64,000 nucleotides of DNA, from contig CAUCTV010000001.1 in assembly GCA_958445895.1 (NCBI GenBank), positions 186,001 to 250,000 of the forward strand, in the 5' to 3' direction. Positions within the stretch are counted from its first letter, which is position 1. Every line of letters starts with the position of its first letter. Below, in pieces: positions 41,635-49,527 of this stretch. Under the pieces are notes generated by a model that saw nothing but the letters and a program-made list of their open reading frames with translations, made no database searches and had not been told where the DNA came from. The translations under genes were made by a program, and so were the position numbers. Origin of the DNA: an uncultured Collinsella sp. Its GTDB lineage: Bacteria; Actinomycetota; Coriobacteriia; Coriobacteriales; Coriobacteriaceae.

Positions 41635-44634
41635 CTATTTCTTAAGAAGGTACGAATAGTTGTCGCGCACAGCCCTGATGGTCAGGCGGACGGCCTCGGG
41701 AAGACCGGTGTTGACGGCATCGACCGAGACGGTGCGGACCGTGCCGGCGACGCGAACCTTAAAGTGGTCCTCGTCCACGGCCAGGAAGCCCTCGTTCTCG
41801 GAGTTCTCCATGTCCTCCTCGCTCCAGAACAGGGTGAGCTTGTCCTTGTAGGGACGACCCTCCTGGTAAGGGCAGAACACGGCGCAGTTGCCGCACTCGT
41901 TGCACATGCCGTCGACATGGACGACCTGATGCTTGGCCAGGCCCGGCACCTTAATTGCCACGTTGGCGCGGTTGGGGCACACGTCGCAGCAGACCTCGCA
42001 CACCGAGCCGCAGCCCAGGCAGCGGGTCTTGGTGCAGTTGCGTTTGTCGCGGCACAGCGACCCCTTGCGCTCGTAGCAGGTGTCCTCGCGGCCGGCCTGA
42101 GCATTCTGGTCGGCGTACTTGTTAAAGTCCACGCCGGCGATGGCACGGGCAACCTCGGCGGCATCGGCGATGGCCTCGACCACGGTGGCAGGACCGCGAC
42201 GGCAGTCGCCCGCAGCCCAGACGCCCTCGACGCCGGTGGAGGTGGCGGCAAGGCGGCCGCGACGGTCGTGCTCGACGCCCGCGGCATCGTACAGGCTGGC
42301 GTCGATGCCCTCGCCCACGGCGCAGATCACCGTGGTGGCGGGAAGCTCGACGGTCTCGCCCGTGGCGACGGGGCTGCGACGGCCGCTTGCATCCGGCTCG
42401 CCAAGCTCCATAACATCGCAGGTCAGCACGGCGCCGTTGAGTGCCTTGGGCGCCAGCAGCTCGCAGAACTCAACGCCGTCGGCAAGAGCAAGATCAAGCT
42501 CTTCCTCGTCGGCGGGCATCTGCTTCTTGGTGCGGCGATACACCAGGCGCACGTTCTTCACACCAGCCAGGCGCTTGGCCACGCGGGCAGCATCCATGGC
42601 GGTGTTGCCGGCGCCGATGACCACGACGTCCTCGCCCAGCTCGAGCTTCTCGCCCTTCTTGGCGGTCTCGAGGAACTCCAGCACGTCGAGCTCGGCACCC
42701 TCGCCCAAGCCCGCAGAGCCGGGCATCCAGGCACCGGTGGCCACGACCACGTCGGTAAAGCCCTGGGCCTTGAGCTCTTCAATGGAATCCACGCGAGCGT
42801 TGAGCTGCACCTTGGCGCCAAAGGCCAGGCAGAGCTCGGCATCGTGGGAGATATCGTCGCTCGCAATACGGAACTCGGGGATCACGTGGCGGACCACGCC
42901 GCCGAGCGAATCGCGGGCCTCGAAGATAGTGACGGGCACGCCGGCACGCGTCAGGAAGAACGCCGTCGCCAGACCGGCCGGGCCGCCACCGATAACGGCA
43001 ACGTTGTGCTCGCCGTCGTTGGCAATGGCCTGGGCGCGCAGCTTGGGCAGCACGGCGGTCATGGCCTCGCGGGCAGCCTTGAGCTTGCTGGCGCGAATCT
43101 GGGCACCCTCGGGCTCGTAGAACGCACGCTCGCAAGCGCGGCCGCAGGGATGCGGGCAGATGGTGCCGGTGATAAACGGCAGGGCGTTGCGCTCGATGAT
43201 GATGTTGAGCGCGTCCTCGAAGCGGCCCTCGTCAACAGCCGCCAGATAGGCGGGAATATCCTGCTGGATGGGACAGCTCGTGCGGCACGGCGTGGTAAAG
43301 CAGTCGGAAAGCGGGCTCTTGCCGGCGACCTTGCGGTCGGGCAGCGGGCGCAGCGGCTTCTTGTAGAGCGGGTTGGTGAGCGAGTCGGTCTGAATCGCGG
43401 TCACGGCCTCGAGCGAGACGCCCGCAAACGGCTTGCCATCCAGGTCGGTAAACTCGCCGGCCATCTGGCTAAAGCGCTCGTAGCCACCGGGCTTGAGCAC
43501 GTCGGTCGCCAGGGTGACGGGCCAAATGCCGGCATCATACAGGGCGCGGATGTTGTAGACCGTGGCACCACCGGAGTAGCTGATGCGCAGCTTACCGTCA
43601 AACTGCTCGGTAATGCGGCGGGCGGCCTCGATGGTCAGCGAGAACAGCGAACGGCCGGACATGTACATCTCGGTAGAGGGCAGCTCGTTTCTCGTCACGT
43701 CGACGGGGAAGGTGTTGGTCAGCTTGACGCCAAACTCCAGGCCGCGCTCGGCGCACAGGGCAATCAGGCGCTCGAACATAGGCACGGCATCGGCCCACTG
43801 CAGGTCCTCACGGAAGTGCGTGTCATCGAAAACGATGTAGTCAAAGCCCAGCTCGTTCAGACGCTGGCGGGCAAACTCATAGCCCAGCAGCGTGGGGTTG
43901 CACTTGATGTAGGTGTTGAGACCCTTCTCGGTAATCAGATAGGTCGCGATGCGCTCGATCTCCGCCGGCGGGCAGCCATGCAGCGTGGACTCGGTAATGG
44001 AGTTGGAGACGCGCGCCGGGATGGACTCGACAAACGCGGCATCGACATGCTCAAACTTGTCCAGGTTAGCGAGCGCCCACGTGCGGCACTCGTTCCAAAC
44101 CTCGGAGCCGCTGGCGTCCTTCATGCCCTCAATGTACGCATCGACCTTGGGGCTCTTGATGCCCTCGAGGTCATAACCCACGGACATGTTGAAGACAAAA
44201 CCATCCGGGCTGCCCAGGCCGTACTCGCGAGCGATCAGGTGGCAGGCAAACCATGCCTTCACGTACTCGGCAAAGGCCTGCGGAACCTCGAGCTCGGTCG
44301 ACCACTCGCAGTTGTAGCACTCGTCCTGCGCCACGATGCAGGGCTTGTTCACACACTTGGAGAGCTCCTCGCCGTCCATAACCTGAACGGTCTTGAGCTC
44401 AAAGAAGCGGGAACCGGCCACGTAGGATGCCACGATGTTCTGGGCCAGCTGCGTATTGGGACCGGCGGCCGGGCCAAACGGAGTCTCGATGCGCTCGTCA
44501 AAAATGGGAAGCGCGCCCTCCTGGTTGGTCGTGACCATCTTGCGCACGCCAAAGACGGCGCCCTGAGTCTTGTGCTCCTCGATGATCCAGTTCATCAGCT
44601 GCGAAAACGGGATCGGCCTCATGATGTCGCTCAT
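41635..44634 (-). CDS. ygfK: YgfK: flavin/Fe-S protein of the selenium-dependent hydroxylase system
   Basis: A 999-residue protein. The N-terminal half (to about 420) resembles dihydropyrimidine-dehydrogenase-type domains; then a GltD-like dinucleotide-binding part with AVIGGGPAGLATAFFL and VVIGAGNTAMDAARVAKRL; the C-terminus carries Fe-S motifs CLGCGSVCEVCCDVCP and CNECGNCAVFCP. Once named a putative selenate reductase, it is now linked to anaerobic purine metabolism. ATG at 44634 preceded by AGAGGAG; the upstream open extension is noncoding. A 148-base gap precedes it after ssnA. Confidence 0.92.
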   Translation of the reverse strand: MSDIMRPIPFSQLMNWIIEEHKTQGAVFGVRKMVTTNQEGALPIFDERIETPFGPAAGPNTQLAQNIVASYVAGSRFFELKTVQVMDGEELSKCVNKPCIVAQDECYNCEWSTELEVPQAFAEYVKAWFACHLIAREYGLGSPDGFVFNMSVGYDLEGIKSPKVDAYIEGMKDASGSEVWNECRTWALANLDKFEHVDAAFVESIPARVSNSITESTLHGCPPAEIERIATYLITEKGLNTYIKCNPTLLGYEFARQRLNELGFDYIVFDDTHFREDLQWADAVPMFERLIALCAERGLEFGVKLTNTFPVDVTRNELPSTEMYMSGRSLFSLTIEAARRITEQFDGKLRISYSGGATVYNIRALYDAGIWPVTLATDVLKPGGYERFSQMAGEFTDLDGKPFAGVSLEAVTAIQTDSLTNPLYKKPLRPLPDRKVAGKSPLSDCFTTPCRTSCPIQQDIPAYLAAVDEGRFEDALNIIIERNALPFITGTICPHPCGRACERAFYEPEGAQIRASKLKAAREAMTAVLPKLRAQAIANDGEHNVAVIGGGPAGLATAFFLTRAGVPVTIFEARDSLGGVVRHVIPEFRIASDDISHDAELCLAFGAKVQLNARVDSIEELKAQGFTDVVVATGAWMPGSAGLGEGAELDVLEFLETAKKGEKLELGEDVVVIGAGNTAMDAARVAKRLAGVKNVRLVYRRTKKQMPADEEELDLALADGVEFCELLAPKALNGAVLTCDVMELGEPDASGRRSPVATGETVELPATTVICAVGEGIDASLYDAAGVEHDRRGRLAATSTGVEGVWAAGDCRRGPATVVEAIADAAEVARAIAGVDFNKYADQNAQAGREDTCYERKGSLCRDKRNCTKTRCLGCGSVCEVCCDVCPNRANVAIKVPGLAKHQVVHVDGMCNECGNCAVFCPYQEGRPYKDKLTLFWSEEDMENSENEGFLAVDEDHFKVRVAGTVRTVSVDAVNTGLPEAVRLTIRAVRDNYSYLLKK

Positions 44635-44782
44635 AATGAGCTCCTCTCTGTAACGCCCGGCGAGACCGCGCGACGGGCGCAAATACGGTGTAGCGCTAGC
44701 ACAGCGCCGGCGACCCCGCGGAGGCCGCCTATACGCGCGTCGAACGCGGCGAAACATCCGACGCGCGTGAATCTACTTGTAA

Positions 44783-46138
44783 TTAGTAGGTGCGTTCGTT
44801 GAGCGTGCTCCAGAGCTTCTTGGACTCAGCCATGGTCCACGCGTTGATCTTGTCCTCATCAATGCCAACGAACTCGCGATCCTTGTACAGGACGCGGCCG
44901 TTGATGATGGTGGTGCGGCAGTTTTTGCCCATCATGCCAAAGAGCATGTGGCCGTCGATGTTCTCCTCGCTCAGCGGCGTAAAGGGCTTGTAGTCCATGA
45001 CGATGACGTCGGCGGCAGCGCCGGCCTCGAGCACACCGAGTTTGCGATCGAAGTACTTGCTGGCCATCTTGGCGTTGTTCTCGAACAGCATCGTCATTGC
45101 CTCGCACCAGCCCACGTTGGGCATAGCGGCGTTGTGACGCTGAATGATCAGGAAGACCTTGAGGCTCTCGAGCATATCGTGGGTGTAGGCATCGGTGCCC
45201 ATGCACACGGGGATGCCGCGGCGGAAGAACTCGAGCACGGGGGCGCAGCCCACGGCGTTGCCCATATTGGATTCGGGGTTGTTGACGAGCCAGGTGCCGG
45301 ACTCCTTGACGATATCCATCTCGGCAGGCGTCACGTGGATGCAGTGGCCCAGCATGGTGTCGGGACCCAGCAGGTTGTGCTGCAGCAGGCGCTCGACGGG
45401 GCTGATGCCGCCGCGGTTGAGGCGGGAATCCCACACGTCGTTCATGCCCTCGCACACATGGATGTGGAAGCCGGTCAGGCCGTTGTTGGCCTCGGCCATC
45501 TTATCCATGGTCTCGTCCGAAAGCGTAAAGGTGGCATGTCCGCCAAACATGGCGGCGATCATATGGTTGTCGTTATCGCGACGCTCCTTGGCGGCCCACT
45601 GGGCAAATTCGGCGTTCTCGGCAATGGCCTGGTCGCATTTTTCCTGGCCGCGGCGATCGGAGACCTCGTAGCACAGGCACGAACGCATGCCCAGCTCCTG
45701 AGCTGCGTCCTTAATGGTAAAGAGGCTACCCGGGATCTCACAGAAGCTCGCATGGTGATCGAAGATCGTGGTGACGCCGTCGCGGATGGAGTCCAAGATC
45801 GTGGCATAGGCGCTGGCCTTGGTGCCGTCGAGCGTCAGGTTGTCGTCGATCTTCCACCACTGCTGCTCAAGATTCTCCAGGAAGTTGGTGGGGTTGCAGC
45901 CCTTGATGGCAAGGCCGCGGGCTAGACCCGAATAGATGTGGGTGTGGCAGTTGATGAGTCCGGGCATGATGAGGTTGCCCTGGGCGTCGACGTACTCGGC
46001 ATCCGGGTACTTGGCCTTGAGCTCGCACTCGGGGCCCACTTCGACGATCGTATCTCCGTCAATGGCGACCGCACCGTTTGGAATAAACGGGGTCTGAGCG
46101 TTGCGGGTAAAGACGGAACCGTTAGCGACCAGAAGCAT
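44783..46138 (-). CDS. ssnA: SsnA amidohydrolase (guanine-deaminase-like)
   Basis: Metal-dependent aminohydrolase of 451 residues with INCHTHIYSG (His65, His67) and later FHIHVCE and GTDAY motifs of the amidohydrolase superfamily. SsnA members deaminate purine-like rings and co-occur with ygfK and xdhD. AAGGGAG five bases upstream fixes the ATG at 46138 rather than the in-frame ATG six codons earlier. Its leader contains a TCAGAGG/CCTCTGA hairpin and a GTCCGCC hairpin of unknown role. Confidence 0.93.
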   Translation of the reverse strand: MLLVANGSVFTRNAQTPFIPNGAVAIDGDTIVEVGPECELKAKYPDAEYVDAQGNLIMPGLINCHTHIYSGLARGLAIKGCNPTNFLENLEQQWWKIDDNLTLDGTKASAYATILDSIRDGVTTIFDHHASFCEIPGSLFTIKDAAQELGMRSCLCYEVSDRRGQEKCDQAIAENAEFAQWAAKERRDNDNHMIAAMFGGHATFTLSDETMDKMAEANNGLTGFHIHVCEGMNDVWDSRLNRGGISPVERLLQHNLLGPDTMLGHCIHVTPAEMDIVKESGTWLVNNPESNMGNAVGCAPVLEFFRRGIPVCMGTDAYTHDMLESLKVFLIIQRHNAAMPNVGWCEAMTMLFENNAKMASKYFDRKLGVLEAGAAADVIVMDYKPFTPLSEENIDGHMLFGMMGKNCRTTIINGRVLYKDREFVGIDEDKINAWTMAESKKLWSTLNERTY

Positions 46139-46333
46139 GGATGCTCCCTTCGACATCAGAGGCGGGGTTTGACACCTCTGACATGGCGGAGTGCGAAGCG
46201 CCGGCCTACACCGGAAACGGGCCCTCTCCCGTCAACGCTTCACCAAAGGGACAAACCCTTTGAAGTGCGGCTTGGCACCGCATGACGTCGGCGGACGAGG
46301 CGATGCGTCCGCCGACGAATAGCACCGAATTGG

Positions 46334-47728
46334 TTACTTCTTGCTCTCGGGCAAGACCAGATCCACGGCAGCGTCCTTGGCAGCATCGATGTGCTGGGCC
46401 ACGACCGGCGTCTGCGGAAGGATCAGGTTAAGGACAATGGCCATGATGGCGGTGGGGGTTACGGCATTGGAGCCGATGACGGTGGAAACCCAGGTGGGCA
46501 TACCCTCGCCGGCAAGGCAACCGCTGGCCATCCAGATACCCAGGCCAAAGACGACGGAGGTACCGACGATGGTGGTAGTGCGCTGCGTGAGGCCCTCGCG
46601 GGTGAACATGCGCACGCCGTTCATGGTGATGGTGCCAAAGACGCCGACGGTCGCGCCGCCGATGACGGGCTGCGGGATAGCGGAAAGGACGGCAGAGAGC
46701 TGCGGGAACAGACCGGCGATGGCAAAGACGGCCGCAATGATCACAAAGACCCACTTGTTGACGACCTTGTTGGAGCAGATGATGCCCACGTTCTGGCCAA
46801 GGGCGCTGGTGGGAAGACCGCCCAGCAGGCCGCCGACCATAGAGGTGAGGCCCTGGGACACAATAGCGCCGGAGAGCTCGCGCTCGGTGGGCATACGGTC
46901 GATGGAGCCCAGGCAGGCGGCGGAAACGTCACCGATAACCTGGATAGCAACCATGGGGAACACGACGGCGAGGGTAATGCAGACCTCGGGATCAAACTCG
47001 AGCGCGTAGGGCATGAGCTTGGGAAGGGCGAAGACCTGAGCGGTGGCGACGCTGGAGAAGTCGATCATGCCAAAGGGGATGGAGACGATCATGCCAACGA
47101 TCATGCCAAAGAACACGGATCCCAGCTTGAGCGTGCCCTTGCCAAAGTTGGCGAGCGCAAAGACCACGGCGAAGGTGATAAGAGCGACGCACCAGGCCTG
47201 CGGGGTGCCCCACAGCGGCGTACCCATACCGCCGGCCATATACTTGACGGCCGTGGGATACAGCGAAACGCCGATGGAGAAGATGACCGTACCGGTCACG
47301 ACGGGCGGGAACAGCCACTTGATCTTGCTGTAGGCCAGACCAAAGAGGACCGCGACGGCGCCGCCGACGATCTCGCCACCCAGCAGCGCACCAAAGCTAA
47401 AGCCCGAGGCACCCATGGCCTGCAGGGCCGGCAGGAACGCGAACGAAACGCCCATGACGATGGGCAGGCCGCCGCCGATGCGACGGAAGGGAGCGAAGGC
47501 CTGAAGGGCCGTGTCGATCGCCGAAAGAATGAGCGCGACCTGGATGATGTCGGTACTCTGCTGGCTATTAAAGCCGTAGACGCCGGCCATGATGACCGCC
47601 GGGGTAATGATGCCGGCAAACGATGCCAGTACGTGCTGAAGGGCACACGGGATCATTTCCTTAACGGGAGGCATGCCTTCGCGAGTGAACAGGGCTTCAG
47701 TGCCGTTCGTAACCGTCTCCTGGGTCAT
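46334..47728 (-). CDS. NCS2 uracil-xanthine permease family transporter
   Basis: Purine or uracil:proton symporter of 464 residues with about 14 hydrophobic segments, the QHVLASFAG motif near the N-terminus and the NCS2 signature region PTSALGQNVGIICSNKV. Sequence cannot separate xanthine, urate and uracil specificity; the neighbourhood favours purines. Start ATG at 47728. First gene of the minus-strand series leading into ssnA-ygfK; a clear promoter lies upstream. Confidence 0.92.
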   Translation of the reverse strand: MTQETVTNGTEALFTREGMPPVKEMIPCALQHVLASFAGIITPAVIMAGVYGFNSQQSTDIIQVALILSAIDTALQAFAPFRRIGGGLPIVMGVSFAFLPALQAMGASGFSFGALLGGEIVGGAVAVLFGLAYSKIKWLFPPVVTGTVIFSIGVSLYPTAVKYMAGGMGTPLWGTPQAWCVALITFAVVFALANFGKGTLKLGSVFFGMIVGMIVSIPFGMIDFSSVATAQVFALPKLMPYALEFDPEVCITLAVVFPMVAIQVIGDVSAACLGSIDRMPTERELSGAIVSQGLTSMVGGLLGGLPTSALGQNVGIICSNKVVNKWVFVIIAAVFAIAGLFPQLSAVLSAIPQPVIGGATVGVFGTITMNGVRMFTREGLTQRTTTIVGTSVVFGLGIWMASGCLAGEGMPTWVSTVIGSNAVTPTAIMAIVLNLILPQTPVVAQHIDAAKDAAVDLVLPESKK

Positions 47729-47815
47729 TTGACCACCAATCCTCGAAGTAGTTGTTTTCGCATCTAACGCTCTATTGTGACGCAGTGCGGGGTTGAGGTT
47801 GTGCCTTCATTGCAT

Positions 47816-47844
47816 ATCGTATTAAAGATGATTCTCATTCTCAA
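47816..47844 (-). promoter_or_regulatory. Promoter of the permease-led series
   Basis: Minus-strand TTGAGA (47844-47839), 17-base spacer, TACGAT (47821-47816), about 90 bases before the permease start. The spacer reads ATGAGAATCATC and with the -35 forms repeated GAGAAT hexamers resembling a Fur-type box. Confidence 0.6.
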
Positions 47845-48080
47845 TAATAATTTTTTGTTATCAGACTATTCTTCAGCTGAAATAACGCATTTCCGCAGGT
47901 CAGGAAAGTGTCTGGTCAAAATAACATCTAACTTTTCTTTTGGTCAACCGTTTACCGCTAAATTCCTACCGTTCGTCTGCATTACGCAATGTACCTGCGG
48001 ATATACGAGATGATGGGCAGCGTGTTACCATGAGAAAAAATTGTTATGAACATTTCCGATTTCACCCAAAGGAGTTGCCC
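47845..48080. promoter_or_regulatory. Divergent region before the YheO-type regulator 2
   Basis: AT-rich region with two related inverted TGGTCAA motifs (GTCTGGTCAAAATAAC near 47910-47925 and TTTGGTCAACC near 47938-47948), possible operator half-sites. The regulator's own GTG start at 48081 has AAAGGAG upstream. Confidence 0.45.
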
Positions 48081-48737
48081 GTGAACGAGACCGTACGTCG
48101 CTTTTTGCCGATGGTCGATTTTCTGGAGCAGATACTCGGCAAAAACAGCGAAATCGTGCTGCACGATTTCTCGGATCCCGACCACGCCATCGTCGATATT
48201 CGCAACGGCATCGTAAGCGGCCGCAAGGTCGGCGGTCCCGCCACCGATCTGGCACTCAAGATCATGCACGACGCCAAGTATCGCGACCTGCCGTTTATTA
48301 CGGGCTACGAGGGGCGCGGTGCCGGCGGCAAGACGTTGGAGTCAGCGACGTACTTTATCCGCGAGAATGATGAGATCGTCGGTATGCTCTGCGTCAACAC
48401 CGACCTCTCGACCGTGCGCTCCATCAACGCCATGGCGCAGCAGCTCATGGCGTGCTTCGACGCGGCGCCGACGCGCACGGAGCCCGCCCCTATCGAGGTC
48501 GAAAGCCTTTCGGAGTCTACACAGGAGCTCATCGACCGCAGCATTGCCGAGTTGCTGAGCGCGCGCGGGCTGGATGTAGCGTCGCTTGGTCAGAGCGACC
48601 GCGTGGACGTCATTCGCCACCTCAACGGTAACGGGGTGTTCATGCTCAAGGGCGCCGTGGCCTGCGCCGCCGCCGCGCTGGGCATCTCAGAGCCCAGCGT
48701 CTACCGCTACCTGCAAAAAGTCCGCAAGGAAGGCTAA
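48081..48737 (+). CDS. YheO-like PAS/helix-turn-helix transcriptional regulator (block 2)
   Basis: A 218-residue paralogue of the regulator at 20.5 kb: PAS region with EIVLHDFSDPDHAIVDIRNGIVSGRKVGG and C-terminal helix-turn-helix (AAAALGISEPSVYRYLQKV). I use the GTG at 48081 because AAAGGAG lies six bases upstream; an ATG at 48030 lacks a site. Divergent from the permease, so it probably controls block 2 in response to a purine metabolite. Shares a terminator with ridA. Confidence 0.88.
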   Translation: MNETVRRFLPMVDFLEQILGKNSEIVLHDFSDPDHAIVDIRNGIVSGRKVGGPATDLALKIMHDAKYRDLPFITGYEGRGAGGKTLESATYFIRENDEIVGMLCVNTDLSTVRSINAMAQQLMACFDAAPTRTEPAPIEVESLSESTQELIDRSIAELLSARGLDVASLGQSDRVDVIRHLNGNGVFMLKGAVACAAAALGISEPSVYRYLQKVRKEG

Positions 48738-48781
48738 CGAGCAAAATGGAGTGCGGCTCCACAAGCGATCCGTCACTTGAT

Positions 48782-48820
48782 AAAAGACCCTGCAGCTCGC
48801 ACGCGCTGCAGGGTCTTTTT
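48782..48820. terminator. Bidirectional terminator between the regulator and ridA
   Basis: Perfect stem AAAAGACCCTGCAGC/GCTGCAGGGTCTTTT with an eight-base loop, T runs on both strands, between convergent stops. Confidence 0.9.
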
Positions 48821-48849
48821 GCATGTCATGTTTAGTTGTGGCCAACGCC

Positions 48850-49227
48850 TTAGAGAGCGGCAACGACCTCGATCTCGACCAGACCGCCAGCCGGAAGGGC
48901 GGCAACCTGGAAGGCGCTGCGCGCGGGGAACGGGGCCTCAAACTTGGAGGCGTAGATCTCGTTCACGGCGGCGAAGTCGACGATGTCGGCCAGGTAGACC
49001 GTGGTCTTGACGACATCGGCAAAGGTAGCGCCGGCAGCGGTCAGCAGGGCCTCGACGTTGGCGAGGGACTGCTTGGCCTGGGCCTCGACGCCCTCGGGCA
49101 TCTTGCCGGTCGCGGGATCGATGCCCAGCTGGCCGGACAGGAACACCATGTTGCCGGCCTGGATACCGGGGGAATACGGGCCGATGGCTGCGGGTGCGTT
49201 ATCGGAAGACACGACGGTCTTGCTCAT
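48850..49227 (-). CDS. ridA: RidA/YjgF family enamine/imine deaminase
   Basis: 125-residue trimeric RidA that hydrolyses reactive enamine/imine intermediates of PLP enzymes such as YgeX. Signature: LSGQLGIDPATGKMPEGV and the catalytic arginine in FPARSAFQVAALP. ATG at 49227 after AAGGAG. Its proximity to a diaminopropionate ammonia-lyase pathway, which releases aminoacrylate, makes functional sense. The 300-base divergent leader holds a 12-bp inverted repeat. Confidence 0.93.
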   Translation of the reverse strand: MSKTVVSSDNAPAAIGPYSPGIQAGNMVFLSGQLGIDPATGKMPEGVEAQAKQSLANVEALLTAAGATFADVVKTTVYLADIVDFAAVNEIYASKFEAPFPARSAFQVAALPAGGLVEIEVVAAL

Positions 49228-49260
49228 GTTTTTCTCCTTACGATCAATTGAGAGAGCGTG

Positions 49261-49308
49261 AGCGCGGTGTTCGCACCGGGAGGCACAGTTCGGTCTGAAC
49301 ACCGCGCT
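49261..49308. promoter_or_regulatory. Inverted repeat in the ridA leader
   Basis: AGCGCGGTGTTC (49261-49272) pairs perfectly with GAACACCGCGCT (49297-49308) across a 24-base loop, about 35 bases upstream of ridA. Could be an operator or a leader hairpin. The rest of 49309-49527 is a promoter-like AT stretch and contains GAACCG-ctgaa-CGGTTC; no gene. Confidence 0.45.
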
Positions 49309-49527
49309 TGATTGGGATAGTACTCAAGGTTTCTGTTTGATGCAAGAATATTATCAGCTTGCGAGAATATTTTATCGCCCAACGGTTTCCCCGAACCGCT
49401 GAACGGTTCTCATGTGGAGCAGCCAGTCCAAGCTGCTGAAGACTTTGTCCTGCTTAGGCTGCGGGCGTCGCCCACCGCAGCGACGCCACTATACTTTTGA
49501 GTATCTGAGCATTTTGAAAGGCAGGAT

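Noticed and set aside
46139..46333. Purine riboswitch in the ssnA leader
   Set aside because: Hairpins are present (TCAGAGG/CCTCTGA; GTCCGCC/GGCGGAC) but I cannot match the conserved core of a guanine or xanthine riboswitch.
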